Assembly (NCBI GenBank): GCA_944324855.1
Contig: CALUXY010000012.1
Coordinates: 1 to 48,459, forward strand
Source of the DNA: Candidatus Gastranaerophilales bacterium
GTDB lineage: Bacteria; Cyanobacteriota; Vampirovibrionia; Gastranaerophilales; Gastranaerophilaceae
Length of the DNA stretch: 48,459 nt
Reading direction: 5' to 3'
Each line of letters begins with the position of its first letter. Positions within the stretch are counted from its first letter, which is position 1. The position numbers were made by a program, and so were the translations under genes. The notes beneath the pieces are model-generated. The model did no database searches, was not told where the DNA came from, and was given only the letters and a program-made list of their open reading frames with translations. This document shows positions 24,236 through 31,967 of this stretch, one piece after another.

Positions 24236-24838
24236 CTATCTAACTTTATTTTCTTCACCTTTAATTAATCTGACAATATTTGAACGGTGAAGGTAAATAA
24301 TGTATACAGCGCCCAAACCGCAGTACCAAACGTAAGCAATCGGGTTATGTAAGTACCACATAATAAATGGTGATATTGCAAGTGCAATAATAGAGCCCAG
24401 TGAAACGTATTTAGAAATATATGTTATGGTCCCCCAAATTGCTGCAATGATAAGTCCAACCTGCCAGTTAAGAGCAAGTATTGTACCGACTCCTGATGCA
24501 ACTGATTTCCCGCCTTTAAAATTCAGAAATACAGGTTTGCTGTGTCCTATAATAACAGCAATGGCAGCTATGACAGGGTAAATTCCGGATGTTGAATGTA
24601 AAAAATTACTTGCAAGTATGACAGGTAATGCGCCCTTGAGAGCATCAAGAAACATTACAATAAAAAACCAGTTTTTCCCAAGAACTCTTTTTACGTTTGT
24701 TGCTCCTGTAGATCCTGAACCGACATTTCTGATATCCTGTCCTGTTTTTGATTTTACAATCAAATATCCTGTTGGAATTGAACCTATTAAATAGGCGATT
24801 ACTGTTGTTATTGATGCATATATTAAACTGTTAATCAT
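24236..24838 (-). CDS. plsY: Glycerol-3-phosphate acyltransferase PlsY
   Basis: Inner-membrane enzyme that moves the acyl group from acyl-phosphate to glycerol-3-phosphate, the first step of phospholipid synthesis. The three conserved cytoplasmic motifs are present: GSIPTGYL, then NVGSGSTGATNVKRVLG, then GHSKPVFLNFKGGKSVASGVG. About five membrane segments over 200 residues, normal length. I start it at ATG 24838, since GGAG lies 6 bases upstream; an upstream TTG frame at 24850 would begin at the ribosome site itself. Confidence 0.95.
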   Translation of the reverse strand: MINSLIYASITTVIAYLIGSIPTGYLIVKSKTGQDIRNVGSGSTGATNVKRVLGKNWFFIVMFLDALKGALPVILASNFLHSTSGIYPVIAAIAVIIGHSKPVFLNFKGGKSVASGVGTILALNWQVGLIIAAIWGTITYISKYVSLGSIIALAISPFIMWYLHNPIAYVWYCGLGAVYIIYLHRSNIVRLIKGEENKVR

Positions 24839-24905
24839 ACTTCTCTCCAATTGTATATTTTTGTATATTCTTGTACTTTTGACACTAGTAAATTATATCA
24901 AAAAA

Positions 24906-24914
24906 TGTTATAAT
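24906..24914 (+). promoter_or_regulatory. Extended -10 promoter upstream of the 98-aa gene
   Basis: TGTTATAAT is a perfect extended -10 (TGn-TATAAT). A TTGACA at 24879-24884 lies 24 bases upstream, too far for normal -35 spacing, which fits an extended -10 promoter. The transcript would have a ~120-base leader before ATG 25043. Confidence 0.5.
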
Positions 24915-25042
24915 AAATACATAATCCCTGTCATAAAGTTAAGGTTTGTAAAAATTATTCACCCCATTGAAATCGTGTATGAATAAATGGACTTTATAAA
25001 GGTAAGTGATTTAAAAGTAGTATCGTAGTAAAAAAGGAATCT

Positions 25043-25339
25043 ATGGTCAGTATAGACAAGCAACATTGGTTAACACAAGGAGTACTGCAGATTGGACACA
25101 AGGTACAATCACCATCAGGCGGTGTGCATTTTGGCGGCGGCAGTTCTGCAGGAAAAGTTAACTCTTTGCAAGACCGTCTTGCTGCAATAGATAAAGGAGA
25201 GATTCCTTCAAATTCTTATGCTGTTTCATCAGGCAGGCCGCAGGGAAATACCTTGCTTGATAGGCTTGATGCTATTGGTACGGGGGAATTGTCTCCACAA
25301 TTTGGAACAAATGAGAAAAAATTAGATTGGACGATGTAA
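25043..25339 (+). CDS. Hypothetical small protein with duplicated motif, 98 aa
   Basis: Not recognised. AAGGA lies before ATG 25043. The protein has a Gly/Ser-rich middle and two copies of one short motif: SLQDRLAAIDKGEIPSNS at ~40-57 and TLLDRLDAIGTGELSPQF at ~70-87, consistent with an internal duplication. No signal peptide or membrane segment. The motif looks like two short amphipathic helices, a possible binding peptide. It stands alone between plsY (divergent) and a TPR-glycosyltransferase gene that has its own possible promoter. Confidence 0.65.
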   Translation: MVSIDKQHWLTQGVLQIGHKVQSPSGGVHFGGGSSAGKVNSLQDRLAAIDKGEIPSNSYAVSSGRPQGNTLLDRLDAIGTGELSPQFGTNEKKLDWTM

Positions 25340-25386
25340 ATTTTTCTAATTTACTGTGTTTGGTTTATGCGGCCAGTAATTCGTTA

Positions 25387-25395
25387 TGCTAAACT
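25387..25395 (+). promoter_or_regulatory. Possible extended -10 promoter giving a leaderless mRNA
   Basis: TGCTAAACT ends 6 bases before ATG 25402, so transcription would start at or next to the start codon. That fits the lack of any Shine-Dalgarno sequence for that gene. The same arrangement occurs at 35477-35485. Confidence 0.35.
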
Positions 25396-25401
25396 TGCTG
25401 T

Positions 25402-26763
25402 ATGAAACTATTATCTGAGGCTATTGAACTGCATAAAAAGGGGAATATTTTAGAGGCAGAAAAGATTTATAATGAAATATTACGTTCAGAACCCCAAAAT
25501 ATACAAGTGATTGATTTACTTGCAAATATAAAACTTACGACAAAAGATTTTCAAACTGCTTATACTTTGTATCACAAAATTCTGGAATTGGATTCTGATA
25601 ATAAGGATGCTCTTTTCAATATTGCTATTTCTGCCAAAAATCTTGGACATTTGGCTGAAGCTATCGATAGCTATAAGAAGGTAATAGAACTTTATCCGGA
25701 TACGGAAGAAGCATATTATAATATTGCTTCTTTATATTCTGATTCAGGTGATATGGATGATGCAATTAAGTATTATAAAAGAGTTTTAGAAAATAATCCC
25801 GATGATAAAGAAACAAAATATTTTATCGGGATTGCGTATATGAAAAACAGGCAATATAAAGAAGGGCTAAAATTTTTCGAAAACAGACTTTGCAGGCTAA
25901 GTGCAGTTGTGACTCAGGAACATACATATCCGAATCTTATGCAAAATGCAAAACTCTGGCAGGGAGAATATGTGCCTGATAAAACGATTTATACATATTA
26001 TGAAGCCGGATTCGGTGATGTTTTGATGTTTGCAAGATACCTGCCGTTATTAGAGAAAAAATGTAAACATGTAATTCTTAAAACGCAAGTTCCTTTAGAA
26101 GAGTTGTTTAAAGAAAATTTCTCTAATATTCATGTTATGCATTATTTTGAGCCTGAAAATAAGATTCATTTTGATTATCATATTCCGATACTCAGTCTGC
26201 CTTATGTATTGGGATTGGATGAAGATGATATGTTTGTTGCTAAAGGCGGATATTTAAAAGCAAATCCTGAAAAAGTAAATTCTTATCATAAACGTTTTTT
26301 TGATAATAATTATTTTAAAATTGGTATCAAGTGGCAAGGAAATACAATGTATGATTGGGATAGAGTAATTGATGTAAAAGAATTTATCAAGCTCTTTCAA
26401 ATTCCGAATACAAAATTTTATTCATTCCAAACTTTTGAAGGTTCGGATGGTATCAACGAGTTAAAAAAATATTACGATATTGTAGATATAGGGTCGACTC
26501 TCAATAATTTTTCGGACACGGCAGGAGCGATTGAAAACCTTGATTTAGTTATCTGTAACGATACATCTTTAGCACATGTTGCAGGTGCGATGAATAAGCC
26601 TTGCTGGGTACTTTTACCATATTTATATAACTGGCGCTGGCATCAGGATTTAACAAAATGTGATTGGTACGATTCAGTAAGATTGTTTAGGCAGGATAAT
26701 CCCGGAAATTGGGATTTTGTATTTGAATGTTTATATAAAGAATTGAATCAATTAATTAAATAG
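25402..26763 (+). CDS. TPR protein with glycosyltransferase-like C-terminal domain, 453 aa
   Basis: Residues 1 to ~165 are four TPR repeats (for example AIELHKKGNILEAEKIYNEI and AIDSYKKVIELYPDTEEAYY). Residues ~190-450 resemble the GT-B domain of GT9/heptosyltransferase-like proteins often fused to TPRs: YEAGFGDVLMFARYLPLLEK, IGIKWQGN, and the nucleotide-sugar site CNDTSLAHVAGAMNKPCWVLLP followed by WRW. The likely role is transfer of a sugar to an envelope component or protein; donor and acceptor are unknown. Its end overlaps the convergent MerR-like gene by 12 bases. Confidence 0.8.
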   Translation: MKLLSEAIELHKKGNILEAEKIYNEILRSEPQNIQVIDLLANIKLTTKDFQTAYTLYHKILELDSDNKDALFNIAISAKNLGHLAEAIDSYKKVIELYPDTEEAYYNIASLYSDSGDMDDAIKYYKRVLENNPDDKETKYFIGIAYMKNRQYKEGLKFFENRLCRLSAVVTQEHTYPNLMQNAKLWQGEYVPDKTIYTYYEAGFGDVLMFARYLPLLEKKCKHVILKTQVPLEELFKENFSNIHVMHYFEPENKIHFDYHIPILSLPYVLGLDEDDMFVAKGGYLKANPEKVNSYHKRFFDNNYFKIGIKWQGNTMYDWDRVIDVKEFIKLFQIPNTKFYSFQTFEGSDGINELKKYYDIVDIGSTLNNFSDTAGAIENLDLVICNDTSLAHVAGAMNKPCWVLLPYLYNWRWHQDLTKCDWYDSVRLFRQDNPGNWDFVFECLYKELNQLIK

Positions 26764-27336
26764 ATTAAAAAGTTTTTTAAAAAAACTGTCTTTTTTTTCT
26801 AATTGTTCAATTCTTTCAGAGAGTTTTTTATTATGTTCAATGAGTTCTTGGATTTGTTCGGACAGGATTTCGTTATCACGTTTATAGCCGCCTGCCTCAA
26901 TAAGTTTTTCTGCCATATCAGAATTTCTTATATCGTCCGTAATTTTTTTTGCCACAGATTCTGCAAGCATTTGAAGGGTCTGGGTTGAAACATCAAGGGT
27001 CAAGTTTCTCAACTCAGATTTTGGATAAGTCATTTCCATTGGAGTTGTATCATCAATTTCTGCAAGGGCTGTATTTACAGGTTCTTTTTCTTCTCTGTTA
27101 GGGTTAGTAATATTTCCCAGTTTATGAATTATTTGTTCATCGGAAAATCCTTGGGCTTTCAGATTAATTCCTTTTTTAATCCGTTCTATTGCATAATCGT
27201 CATAATATTCTTCTTTTGATTCGTCTTCATAGACGGCATCTATATTCCACATTTCAATAAATGAAATCAGTGTTTTTCTATCTATATAATAGTTTTCGTT
27301 GTTTAATTTTAAAAGAATATCATTTTTATTATACAT
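26752..27336 (-). CDS. MerR-like helix-turn-helix protein with coiled coil, 194 aa
   Basis: The N-terminal ~75 residues have the MerR pattern of an acidic/aromatic strand then a recognition region: EEYYDDYAIERIKKGINLK followed by AQGFSDEQIIHKLG, like the second half of a MerR DNA-binding domain. A middle linker is polar. Residues ~115-190 are a long Glu/Lys/Leu coiled coil ending in a basic-hydrophobic tail (FFKKLFNLF) that could touch a membrane. No ligand domain is seen. It precedes nothing obvious on its strand; smpB lies just upstream, 11 bases away. Confidence 0.65.
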   Translation of the reverse strand: MYNKNDILLKLNNENYYIDRKTLISFIEMWNIDAVYEDESKEEYYDDYAIERIKKGINLKAQGFSDEQIIHKLGNITNPNREEKEPVNTALAEIDDTTPMEMTYPKSELRNLTLDVSTQTLQMLAESVAKKITDDIRNSDMAEKLIEAGGYKRDNEILSEQIQELIEHNKKLSERIEQLEKKDSFFKKLFNLFN

Positions 27337-27347
27337 TTAATCTAACC

Positions 27348-27794
27348 TTATCTCTTTATTTGTCTTGCAATATCACGTTCTTGAGTTTTCTTGGTAATAG
27401 CTTCTCTTTTATCGTAAAGTTTTTTACCTTTAGCAAGTCCTATTTCCAGCTTTGCCAGTCCTTGAACAAAAAACATTTCAAGAGGGATAATTGAATATCC
27501 GTCTTTTTTTACTTTTGTGTGAATTTTTAGAATTTCTTTTTTGGTTAAAAGAAGTTTTCTTACTCTGTCAGGTTTATGGTTATACCTGTTTCCTTGTTCA
27601 TAAGGAGAAATATAGGATCCATATAGAAAAACTTCTCCGTCTTCGATTTTTGCAAACGAATCTTTCAGGTTAACGGCATTTCGTCTTATTGACTTTATTT
27701 CCGTACCTGTCAGAACGATTCCGGCAGTATATTTTTCAAATATAGTGAAATCGTGGAATGCTTTTCTGTTTGTTGTGATAATCTTTCTGCCCAT
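27348..27794 (-). CDS. smpB: SsrA-binding protein SmpB
   Basis: Binds tmRNA and brings it to stalled ribosomes for trans-translation. The 148 residues match SmpB from end to end: NRKAFHDFTIFEKYTAGIVL, GTEIKSIRRNAVNLKDSFA, the YSPYEQGN-type word, LLLTKKEI and the basic C-terminal tail KLYDKREAITKKTQERDI. The tmRNA gene itself is not in this window. It starts 8 bases after the radical SAM gene ends, so they are probably cotranscribed. Confidence 0.97.
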   Translation of the reverse strand: MGRKIITTNRKAFHDFTIFEKYTAGIVLTGTEIKSIRRNAVNLKDSFAKIEDGEVFLYGSYISPYEQGNRYNHKPDRVRKLLLTKKEILKIHTKVKKDGYSIIPLEMFFVQGLAKLEIGLAKGKKLYDKREAITKKTQERDIARQIKR

Positions 27795-27802
27795 AGTTTG
27801 AA

Positions 27803-28729
27803 TTATAATCCAAACTTGGATGATTGAAAAGAGTCTCGTTTTATAAATTCCCTGTCAATCTTGTTGAGACAATCGAGTTTTTTGCCTATCCAGCGTGGAG
27901 CAATTAATTCCTTTTTTAATCCGTTTCCTGCAAGTCTGTGGATTGTTGTTTCTGGCGGTAAATATTCAAGAAAATCGCAGACAGTGTTTATATACTCATC
28001 TTCTGGCATAAAATCAACTTCACCTCTTTCGTACATTTCGGCAAGTTTTGTGTTTTCTAAAGCACAGAGCATATGAATTTTTACACCGTCAACCTTTAAC
28101 TCCGCAAGTTTTTGTGCGGTCTCCATCATTTCATCATGGGTTTCCCAGAGTCCTAATATAACGTGTGCACAGACATTTATTCCGTATTCTTTTGTTTTTT
28201 CATAACTTCTCAAAAAAGTTTCAAAAGTTTCACCGCGGTTAATTTTTTTTAAGGTTTTGTTATGGATAGATTGGAGCCCGTACTCTATCCAGGTGTAGTA
28301 ATCCTTTGAAATGTCACTTATGAGTTTTAGTTTGTCATTATCGACACAATCAGGTCTTGTACCGATTGATAATCCTACAATATCAGGGTGAGCAAGTGAT
28401 GCTTTGTATATTTTTTCAAGTTCATTTACCGGTTTGTAGGTATTTGTATATGCCTGAAAATATGCCATAAACTTTTCGGCCTTAAAACGTTTGGAAAGCG
28501 TTTCTGCACCTGTTTTGACCTGTTCTTCTATTGATAAAAGGTTTGAATGTGCCTGTGAAAAACTACCTGATCCGTCACAAAAAATACACCCTCCGGTAGA
28601 TATTGTCCCGTCACGGTTTGGACAGGAAAATCCCGCATCAAGGGTGATTTTATAAACTTTTGCTCCGAATTTGTTTTTTAAAAACGCACTAAACTGGTTG
28701 TAGCGTTTGTCTGTATTATTAAAAAACAT
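27803..28729 (-). CDS. Radical SAM protein, TIGR01212/YhcC type
   Basis: The three cysteines Cys36, Cys48 and Cys51 (in FSCPNRDGT and GGCIFCDGSG) give the CX11CX2C spacing of the YhcC/TIGR01212 radical SAM group, rather than the usual CX3CX2C. Other family words are SIGTRPDC, WIEYGLQS, NRGE and HVILGLWET. Length 308 is typical. The substrate of the family is not firmly known; members have been linked to tRNA modification. It starts on the stop codon of the upstream zinc-ribbon gene (TAATG), so the two are translationally coupled. Confidence 0.9.
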   Translation of the reverse strand: MFFNNTDKRYNQFSAFLKNKFGAKVYKITLDAGFSCPNRDGTISTGGCIFCDGSGSFSQAHSNLLSIEEQVKTGAETLSKRFKAEKFMAYFQAYTNTYKPVNELEKIYKASLAHPDIVGLSIGTRPDCVDNDKLKLISDISKDYYTWIEYGLQSIHNKTLKKINRGETFETFLRSYEKTKEYGINVCAHVILGLWETHDEMMETAQKLAELKVDGVKIHMLCALENTKLAEMYERGEVDFMPEDEYINTVCDFLEYLPPETTIHRLAGNGLKKELIAPRWIGKKLDCLNKIDREFIKRDSFQSSKFGL

Positions 28730-28899
28730 TATTGATTTTCGTTTTTATCTTCAACAATCGGATATACATAGTGTTCGCCGCAGTTTGGACAAACAACTTC
28801 TTGCTGTTTTCCTTCTTCAAGTTCTGCAACTTCAAATAAAGTTCTGCATCCTGATTGTGTACATCTTATTGCCCATGAAGGTCTTACTAATCTTGCCAT
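28729..28899 (-). CDS. Small zinc-ribbon protein, 56 aa
   Basis: A gene too short for most length cut-offs. It reads from ATG 28899 to a TAA whose last base is the first base of the next start codon (TAATG). The 56-residue product begins MARLVRPSWAIRC and has two cysteine pairs, Cys13/Cys18 and Cys37/Cys40 (CPNCGEHYVYP). That is a zinc-ribbon or rubredoxin-like metal site. GAAGGAG lies about 11 bases before the start. The coupling to the radical SAM gene suggests a shared pathway, which is inference. Confidence 0.75.
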   Translation of the reverse strand: MARLVRPSWAIRCTQSGCRTLFEVAELEEGKQQEVVCPNCGEHYVYPIVEDKNENQ

Positions 28900-28964
28900 A
28901 ATATAATATTCTCCTTCTTTTCTAATATAGTATCATCAGAAGGTGTGTTTGTAAATATATCTGC

Positions 28965-28994
28965 TTGAAATTTTACCTCGAACTCTGTTAAAGT
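28965..28994 (+). promoter_or_regulatory. Promoter of the envelope/housekeeping operon
   Basis: TTGAAA (28965-28970), an 18-base spacer and TAAAGT (28989-28994) with a TGT just before it form a sigma-70-type promoter. Transcription would start about 20 bases before ATG 29019, leaving room for the GAGGA ribosome site. Confidence 0.5.
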
Positions 28995-29018
28995 AGTAAA
29001 ATAAATAAGAGGATTAAT

Positions 29019-29888
29019 ATGAGAAGATTTTTTATATGTTTATTGATGTCTATGCTTTTAGCGGCTCCTGTATTAGCACAGGCAGAATACTGCTGTGAGG
29101 TTCCGGAAAAACTTGCATCCCCTGTCGCAAGAGGGATAACAAATGCATTAGGATGGAATTTTTGGACCAAAAAAGCTGCAAAAGTAGCTATAATAAAAGT
29201 TCTTAAACGAAATGCCGATGGTGATTATGATGTGAAAATAGATTCATATTCCGCGATGGATTTGAAAAAAGGAAAATTTAAATCCGTTGAAATCAAGGGT
29301 GAGAATATAAATACTCACGGAGTTTATGTTTCATCGGTTGTTATGAATACGATATGCGACTATAATCATGTTGATTATTGGAAGCGCCCTGTAATCTTTT
29401 ATACGGATTTACCATTGTATTTCAATGCAGTAATTACAGAAGAAGATTTGAATAAAACATTAGTTGATTTAGGGTATATTAAAAAACTTACAGATTTAAA
29501 TATTGGCGGAGTTTCATTATTCACTGTAGATAATGTTGTTTTCAAGATGAAAAATAACAAGATATATCTTATTGCACAGATGAAAGCTCCTTTTTTAATG
29601 GGGGAAAGAATTGTTAAATTTACATTCTCCGGCAAACTTAATGTGGAAGATGGAAAGATTGTTCTTGATAATCTGCAGTCTGAAAATCTCCGAAACATAA
29701 ACTTGAATGCATTTGTTGATATTATAAATTCCATGAATCCGTTTGATTTACCTTTGAGATTATTTAGAGGTGCGGATTCAACATTATCAATAAATAATAT
29801 CAAAATACTTGACAATAAAATGTATGTTGATGGTATCATGGTCATAAAGAGGTCTTGTGATGGGCAAACGAAAGAAGAAACAGAATAA
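29019..29888 (+). CDS. Secreted DUF2993/LmeA-like lipid-binding protein, 289 aa
   Basis: Signal peptide (FFICLLMSMLLAAPVLAQA), then a domain with the DUF2993 pattern common in Cyanobacteria and Actinobacteria. Matching words are DLKKGKFKSVEIKGENINTH followed by GVYVSSVVM, LYFNAVITEEDLNKTL, and late alternating strands. LmeA, a member of this family, binds phospholipids in the periplasm, so an envelope lipid role is likely. The assignment is by pattern, not alignment. First gene of a run of five overlapping or nearly touching genes; it overlaps the GerMN gene by 29 bases. Confidence 0.7.
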   Translation: MRRFFICLLMSMLLAAPVLAQAEYCCEVPEKLASPVARGITNALGWNFWTKKAAKVAIIKVLKRNADGDYDVKIDSYSAMDLKKGKFKSVEIKGENINTHGVYVSSVVMNTICDYNHVDYWKRPVIFYTDLPLYFNAVITEEDLNKTLVDLGYIKKLTDLNIGGVSLFTVDNVVFKMKNNKIYLIAQMKAPFLMGERIVKFTFSGKLNVEDGKIVLDNLQSENLRNINLNAFVDIINSMNPFDLPLRLFRGADSTLSINNIKILDNKMYVDGIMVIKRSCDGQTKEETE

Positions 29889-30492
29889 TAATCTGAGAAA
29901 TGTAGGTCTTGGAGCTTTAGTTGCTCTTATTGGTATATTTGGATATTTAAATTATGTAGATGGAAATATTAAACTTCCTTCAATAGATATTTTTTATAAA
30001 CATAAAAATGCTGCAAGAATCGAAGAACCTATAATTCCGCAAGAACCTGTTTCAAAGCCTGTTGAAACAACAAAAGAGCAGCCGAAAGTAAAAATTTACT
30101 TTATCGGGCAATCGAATAATAAATCTGTTTATCGTACGGTATTTAGAGTAAATGATTCAGGTTTGTCTGATATTGAATATGCCGTAAGATGTCTTTTGCA
30201 AGGACCTACAAAGTATGAAAGAAGCAAAGGGATTTATTCAGAAGTTCCGCCTGCAAAGTTGTTATCTGTCACGGAAACACCTTATCGTGTTGTAATAAAT
30301 GTATCGGATTCTTTTGCATCAGGCGGAGGTGCTGATAGTTTATATAAAAGGATGTACCAGTTAATTAAAACCGTTAATTTCAATACAGATAAGCCTGTGT
30401 ATCTTCAAATTAACGGTAAGATGGTTGAAACTCTCGGCGGTGAAGGCTTAATGTTAAAACAGCCTCTTAACGGGAGTTCTCTAGATGACTAA
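29860..30492 (+). CDS. GerMN-domain lipoprotein-like membrane protein, 210 aa
   Basis: After a basic start comes one membrane segment (LGALVALIGIFGYLNYV), a Pro/Glu linker, and a GerMN domain at ~75-205. The domain shows VKIYFIGQ, EYAVRCLLQGPTKYE, SEVPPAKLLSV, VSDSFASGGG and LGGEGLMLKQPL, close to the family consensus. GerMN domains occur in spore germination protein GerM and in many Cyanobacteria, and are thought to act at the cell wall. I use ATG 29860, since GAGG lies 7 bases upstream; a GTG just before it is also in frame. It overlaps the genes on both sides. Confidence 0.85.
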   Translation: MGKRKKKQNNNLRNVGLGALVALIGIFGYLNYVDGNIKLPSIDIFYKHKNAARIEEPIIPQEPVSKPVETTKEQPKVKIYFIGQSNNKSVYRTVFRVNDSGLSDIEYAVRCLLQGPTKYERSKGIYSEVPPAKLLSVTETPYRVVINVSDSFASGGGADSLYKRMYQLIKTVNFNTDKPVYLQINGKMVETLGGEGLMLKQPLNGSSLDD

Positions 30493-30727
30493 AGATTTGG
30501 ATTATTATTTAAATCTTGACTGGACTCTTATAGAAGGTGAGGATTTGGATTTTAACGGGAATCCTTATCATTATATAGAAATAAAAGAAATTCCTAGTTT
30601 TGTTTTTTGTGCCAAAACACGTGAAAAGGCATTGGAACATTACAAAAAACAGTTGAGATTAACGTTAATGATAATGCTTGAAGATGGTGACAGAATTGTA
30701 GAACCCGGCGAAGAAATTGATGAGTAA
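30485..30727 (+). CDS. HicB-like small protein, 80 aa
   Basis: An 80-residue acidic protein with the HicB antitoxin core fold pattern: DYYLNLDWTLIEGED (first strand), YHYIEIKEIPSFVFCAKT (strand with the 'x-P-x' turn), REKALEHYKKQLRL (helix). No HicA toxin gene is next to it, and no DNA-binding tail is seen. It is embedded in an operon with 8-base overlaps on both sides (GerMN before, rimI after). That placement argues for a housekeeping role rather than a mobile toxin-antitoxin pair. Confidence 0.65.
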   Translation: MTKDLDYYLNLDWTLIEGEDLDFNGNPYHYIEIKEIPSFVFCAKTREKALEHYKKQLRLTLMIMLEDGDRIVEPGEEIDE

Positions 30728-31250
30728 GTTAGAAGTATACATAAATAAATTACAGTTATCCGATTTAGATGCATTGATGGAAATCGAATCAACGGCGTAT
30801 GGACCGCATCATTGGTCAAGAGATTCTTTTGTCGCAGAACTGGGGAATAAAGTTGCAAGATATTATGCAGTCAAAAATACAAATGCAGAGCTGGTTGCAT
30901 ATATTGGAGTTTGGCATATAGTAGATGAGGCTCATATTACAACAATTGCCGTTCATGAAAACTACAGAAGGCATCATATCGCAGAAGCGCTTATTGCTAA
31001 AATGTTAGAGGATTGTTATAATAACTATATTAAATATATTACGCTGGAAGTTAGAGCTAGTAACCTTCCGGCAATAAATCTATATAAAAAATACGGGTTT
31101 AAATCTCTTGGCGTCAGAAAAGGATATTATCAAGATAATGGTGAAGATGCTTTGATTATGTGGACTGAAAATATCTTTAATGACAGCTTTAAGGATTTAT
31201 ACAAAAAAAATATTGAAGAAATAGAAAATTATCTGATAATAAATGAGTAA
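30720..31250 (+). CDS. rimI: Ribosomal protein S18 alanine N-acetyltransferase RimI (GNAT)
   Basis: GNAT-fold acetyltransferase. It has DLDALMEIESTAYGPHHWSR, typical of the RimI N-terminus, ITTIAVHENYRRHHIAEALI (acetyl-CoA loop region), LEVRASNLPAINLYKKYGF, and VRKGYYQDNGEDALIMW, all close to RimI. The normal glycine-rich loop R-x-x-G-x-G reads RRHHIA here, so the pyrophosphate loop is atypical. A C-terminal tail of about 25 residues is extra. I use ATG 30720, overlapping the previous gene by 8 bases. Confidence 0.85.
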   Translation: MSKLEVYINKLQLSDLDALMEIESTAYGPHHWSRDSFVAELGNKVARYYAVKNTNAELVAYIGVWHIVDEAHITTIAVHENYRRHHIAEALIAKMLEDCYNNYIKYITLEVRASNLPAINLYKKYGFKSLGVRKGYYQDNGEDALIMWTENIFNDSFKDLYKKNIEEIENYLIINE

Positions 31251-31926
31251 AAGGTTAGAAGCACAACTTAATAAATTTATTAATAACGGTGAAGCCGCAA
31301 AATTCACTCTGGGCACACTTGTATTGATGTTGTGCTGCGGACTATTAATTATAATTTCAACTTTTACGCAGTTAAATTTTACTCATCCTATAATTCCTTT
31401 GGATTTATTTTCTCATTGGGATAAGTATTTTTCAGATACAGGTGCACATTGGCAATATTTCATGAAACATTACAGGTATATTCCGCAGATACCTGCAATA
31501 TTTTTTATCTTGAGTTTGCTGGATAGAAAATATTCAATGCTTACAGTCGGCGGTTATATTCTGCTTGGACTTGCAGGGTATCCGATATTTGCTCTGGGTG
31601 GCGGCTGGAGATATATTTTTGAATACGGTTTCTATTATATATTAGGATATATTCCTGCATTATTTTTTGCCGGCTCAATTCTTAAAGGAAACCACTCATT
31701 TATTAATATTCTAAAAACGGCTTTTGTAGGTGTCCTGGTTGTTCATCTAACGGGTAGTTTAGGGATGATTTTTATTGCAACTTTAAAACACGAATCTTCT
31801 ATGGTTATATTGGGCTGGATTCTTACCATGAGCGGTATGAAAATGGTTTATGATATGTTTTTCTCTGTTGTTGCAATTTATCTTGGGCAAATTGCAAAAC
31901 GTATCCTCTGGATTGTTATGAGCTAG
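31243..31926 (+). CDS. bioY: BioY-family biotin transporter S component
   Basis: Membrane protein of 227 residues with about six spans. It has the pattern of the cyanobacterial BioY subgroup: HYRYIPQIPAIFFILSLLDR, LLGLAGYPIFALGGG, then YIFEYGFYYILGYIPALFF. BioY captures biotin and works alone or with an ECF energy module; none of its partner genes (ecfA, ecfT) is here. It overlaps rimI by 8 bases and ends the operon. The repeat at 31927 begins at its stop codon. Confidence 0.8.
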   Translation: MSKRLEAQLNKFINNGEAAKFTLGTLVLMLCCGLLIIISTFTQLNFTHPIIPLDLFSHWDKYFSDTGAHWQYFMKHYRYIPQIPAIFFILSLLDRKYSMLTVGGYILLGLAGYPIFALGGGWRYIFEYGFYYILGYIPALFFAGSILKGNHSFINILKTAFVGVLVVHLTGSLGMIFIATLKHESSMVILGWILTMSGMKMVYDMFFSVVAIYLGQIAKRILWIVMS

Positions 31927-31965
31927 GGGTTGGGGTAAATGTATTTGGTTGAGTATCGCATACTC
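31927..31965 (-). repeat. TTTCAACC...TTTACCCC family repeat after bioY
   Basis: On the plus strand it reads GGGGTTGGGGTAAATGTATT then TGGTTGAGTATCGCATACTC. It is the closest relative of the copy at 13188-13236 in the flagellar operon. GAGTAT-CGC-ATACTC forms a perfect 6-bp hairpin. It fills the gap between the convergent bioY and Hcp-like genes. Confidence 0.6.
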
Positions 31966-31967
31966 GT

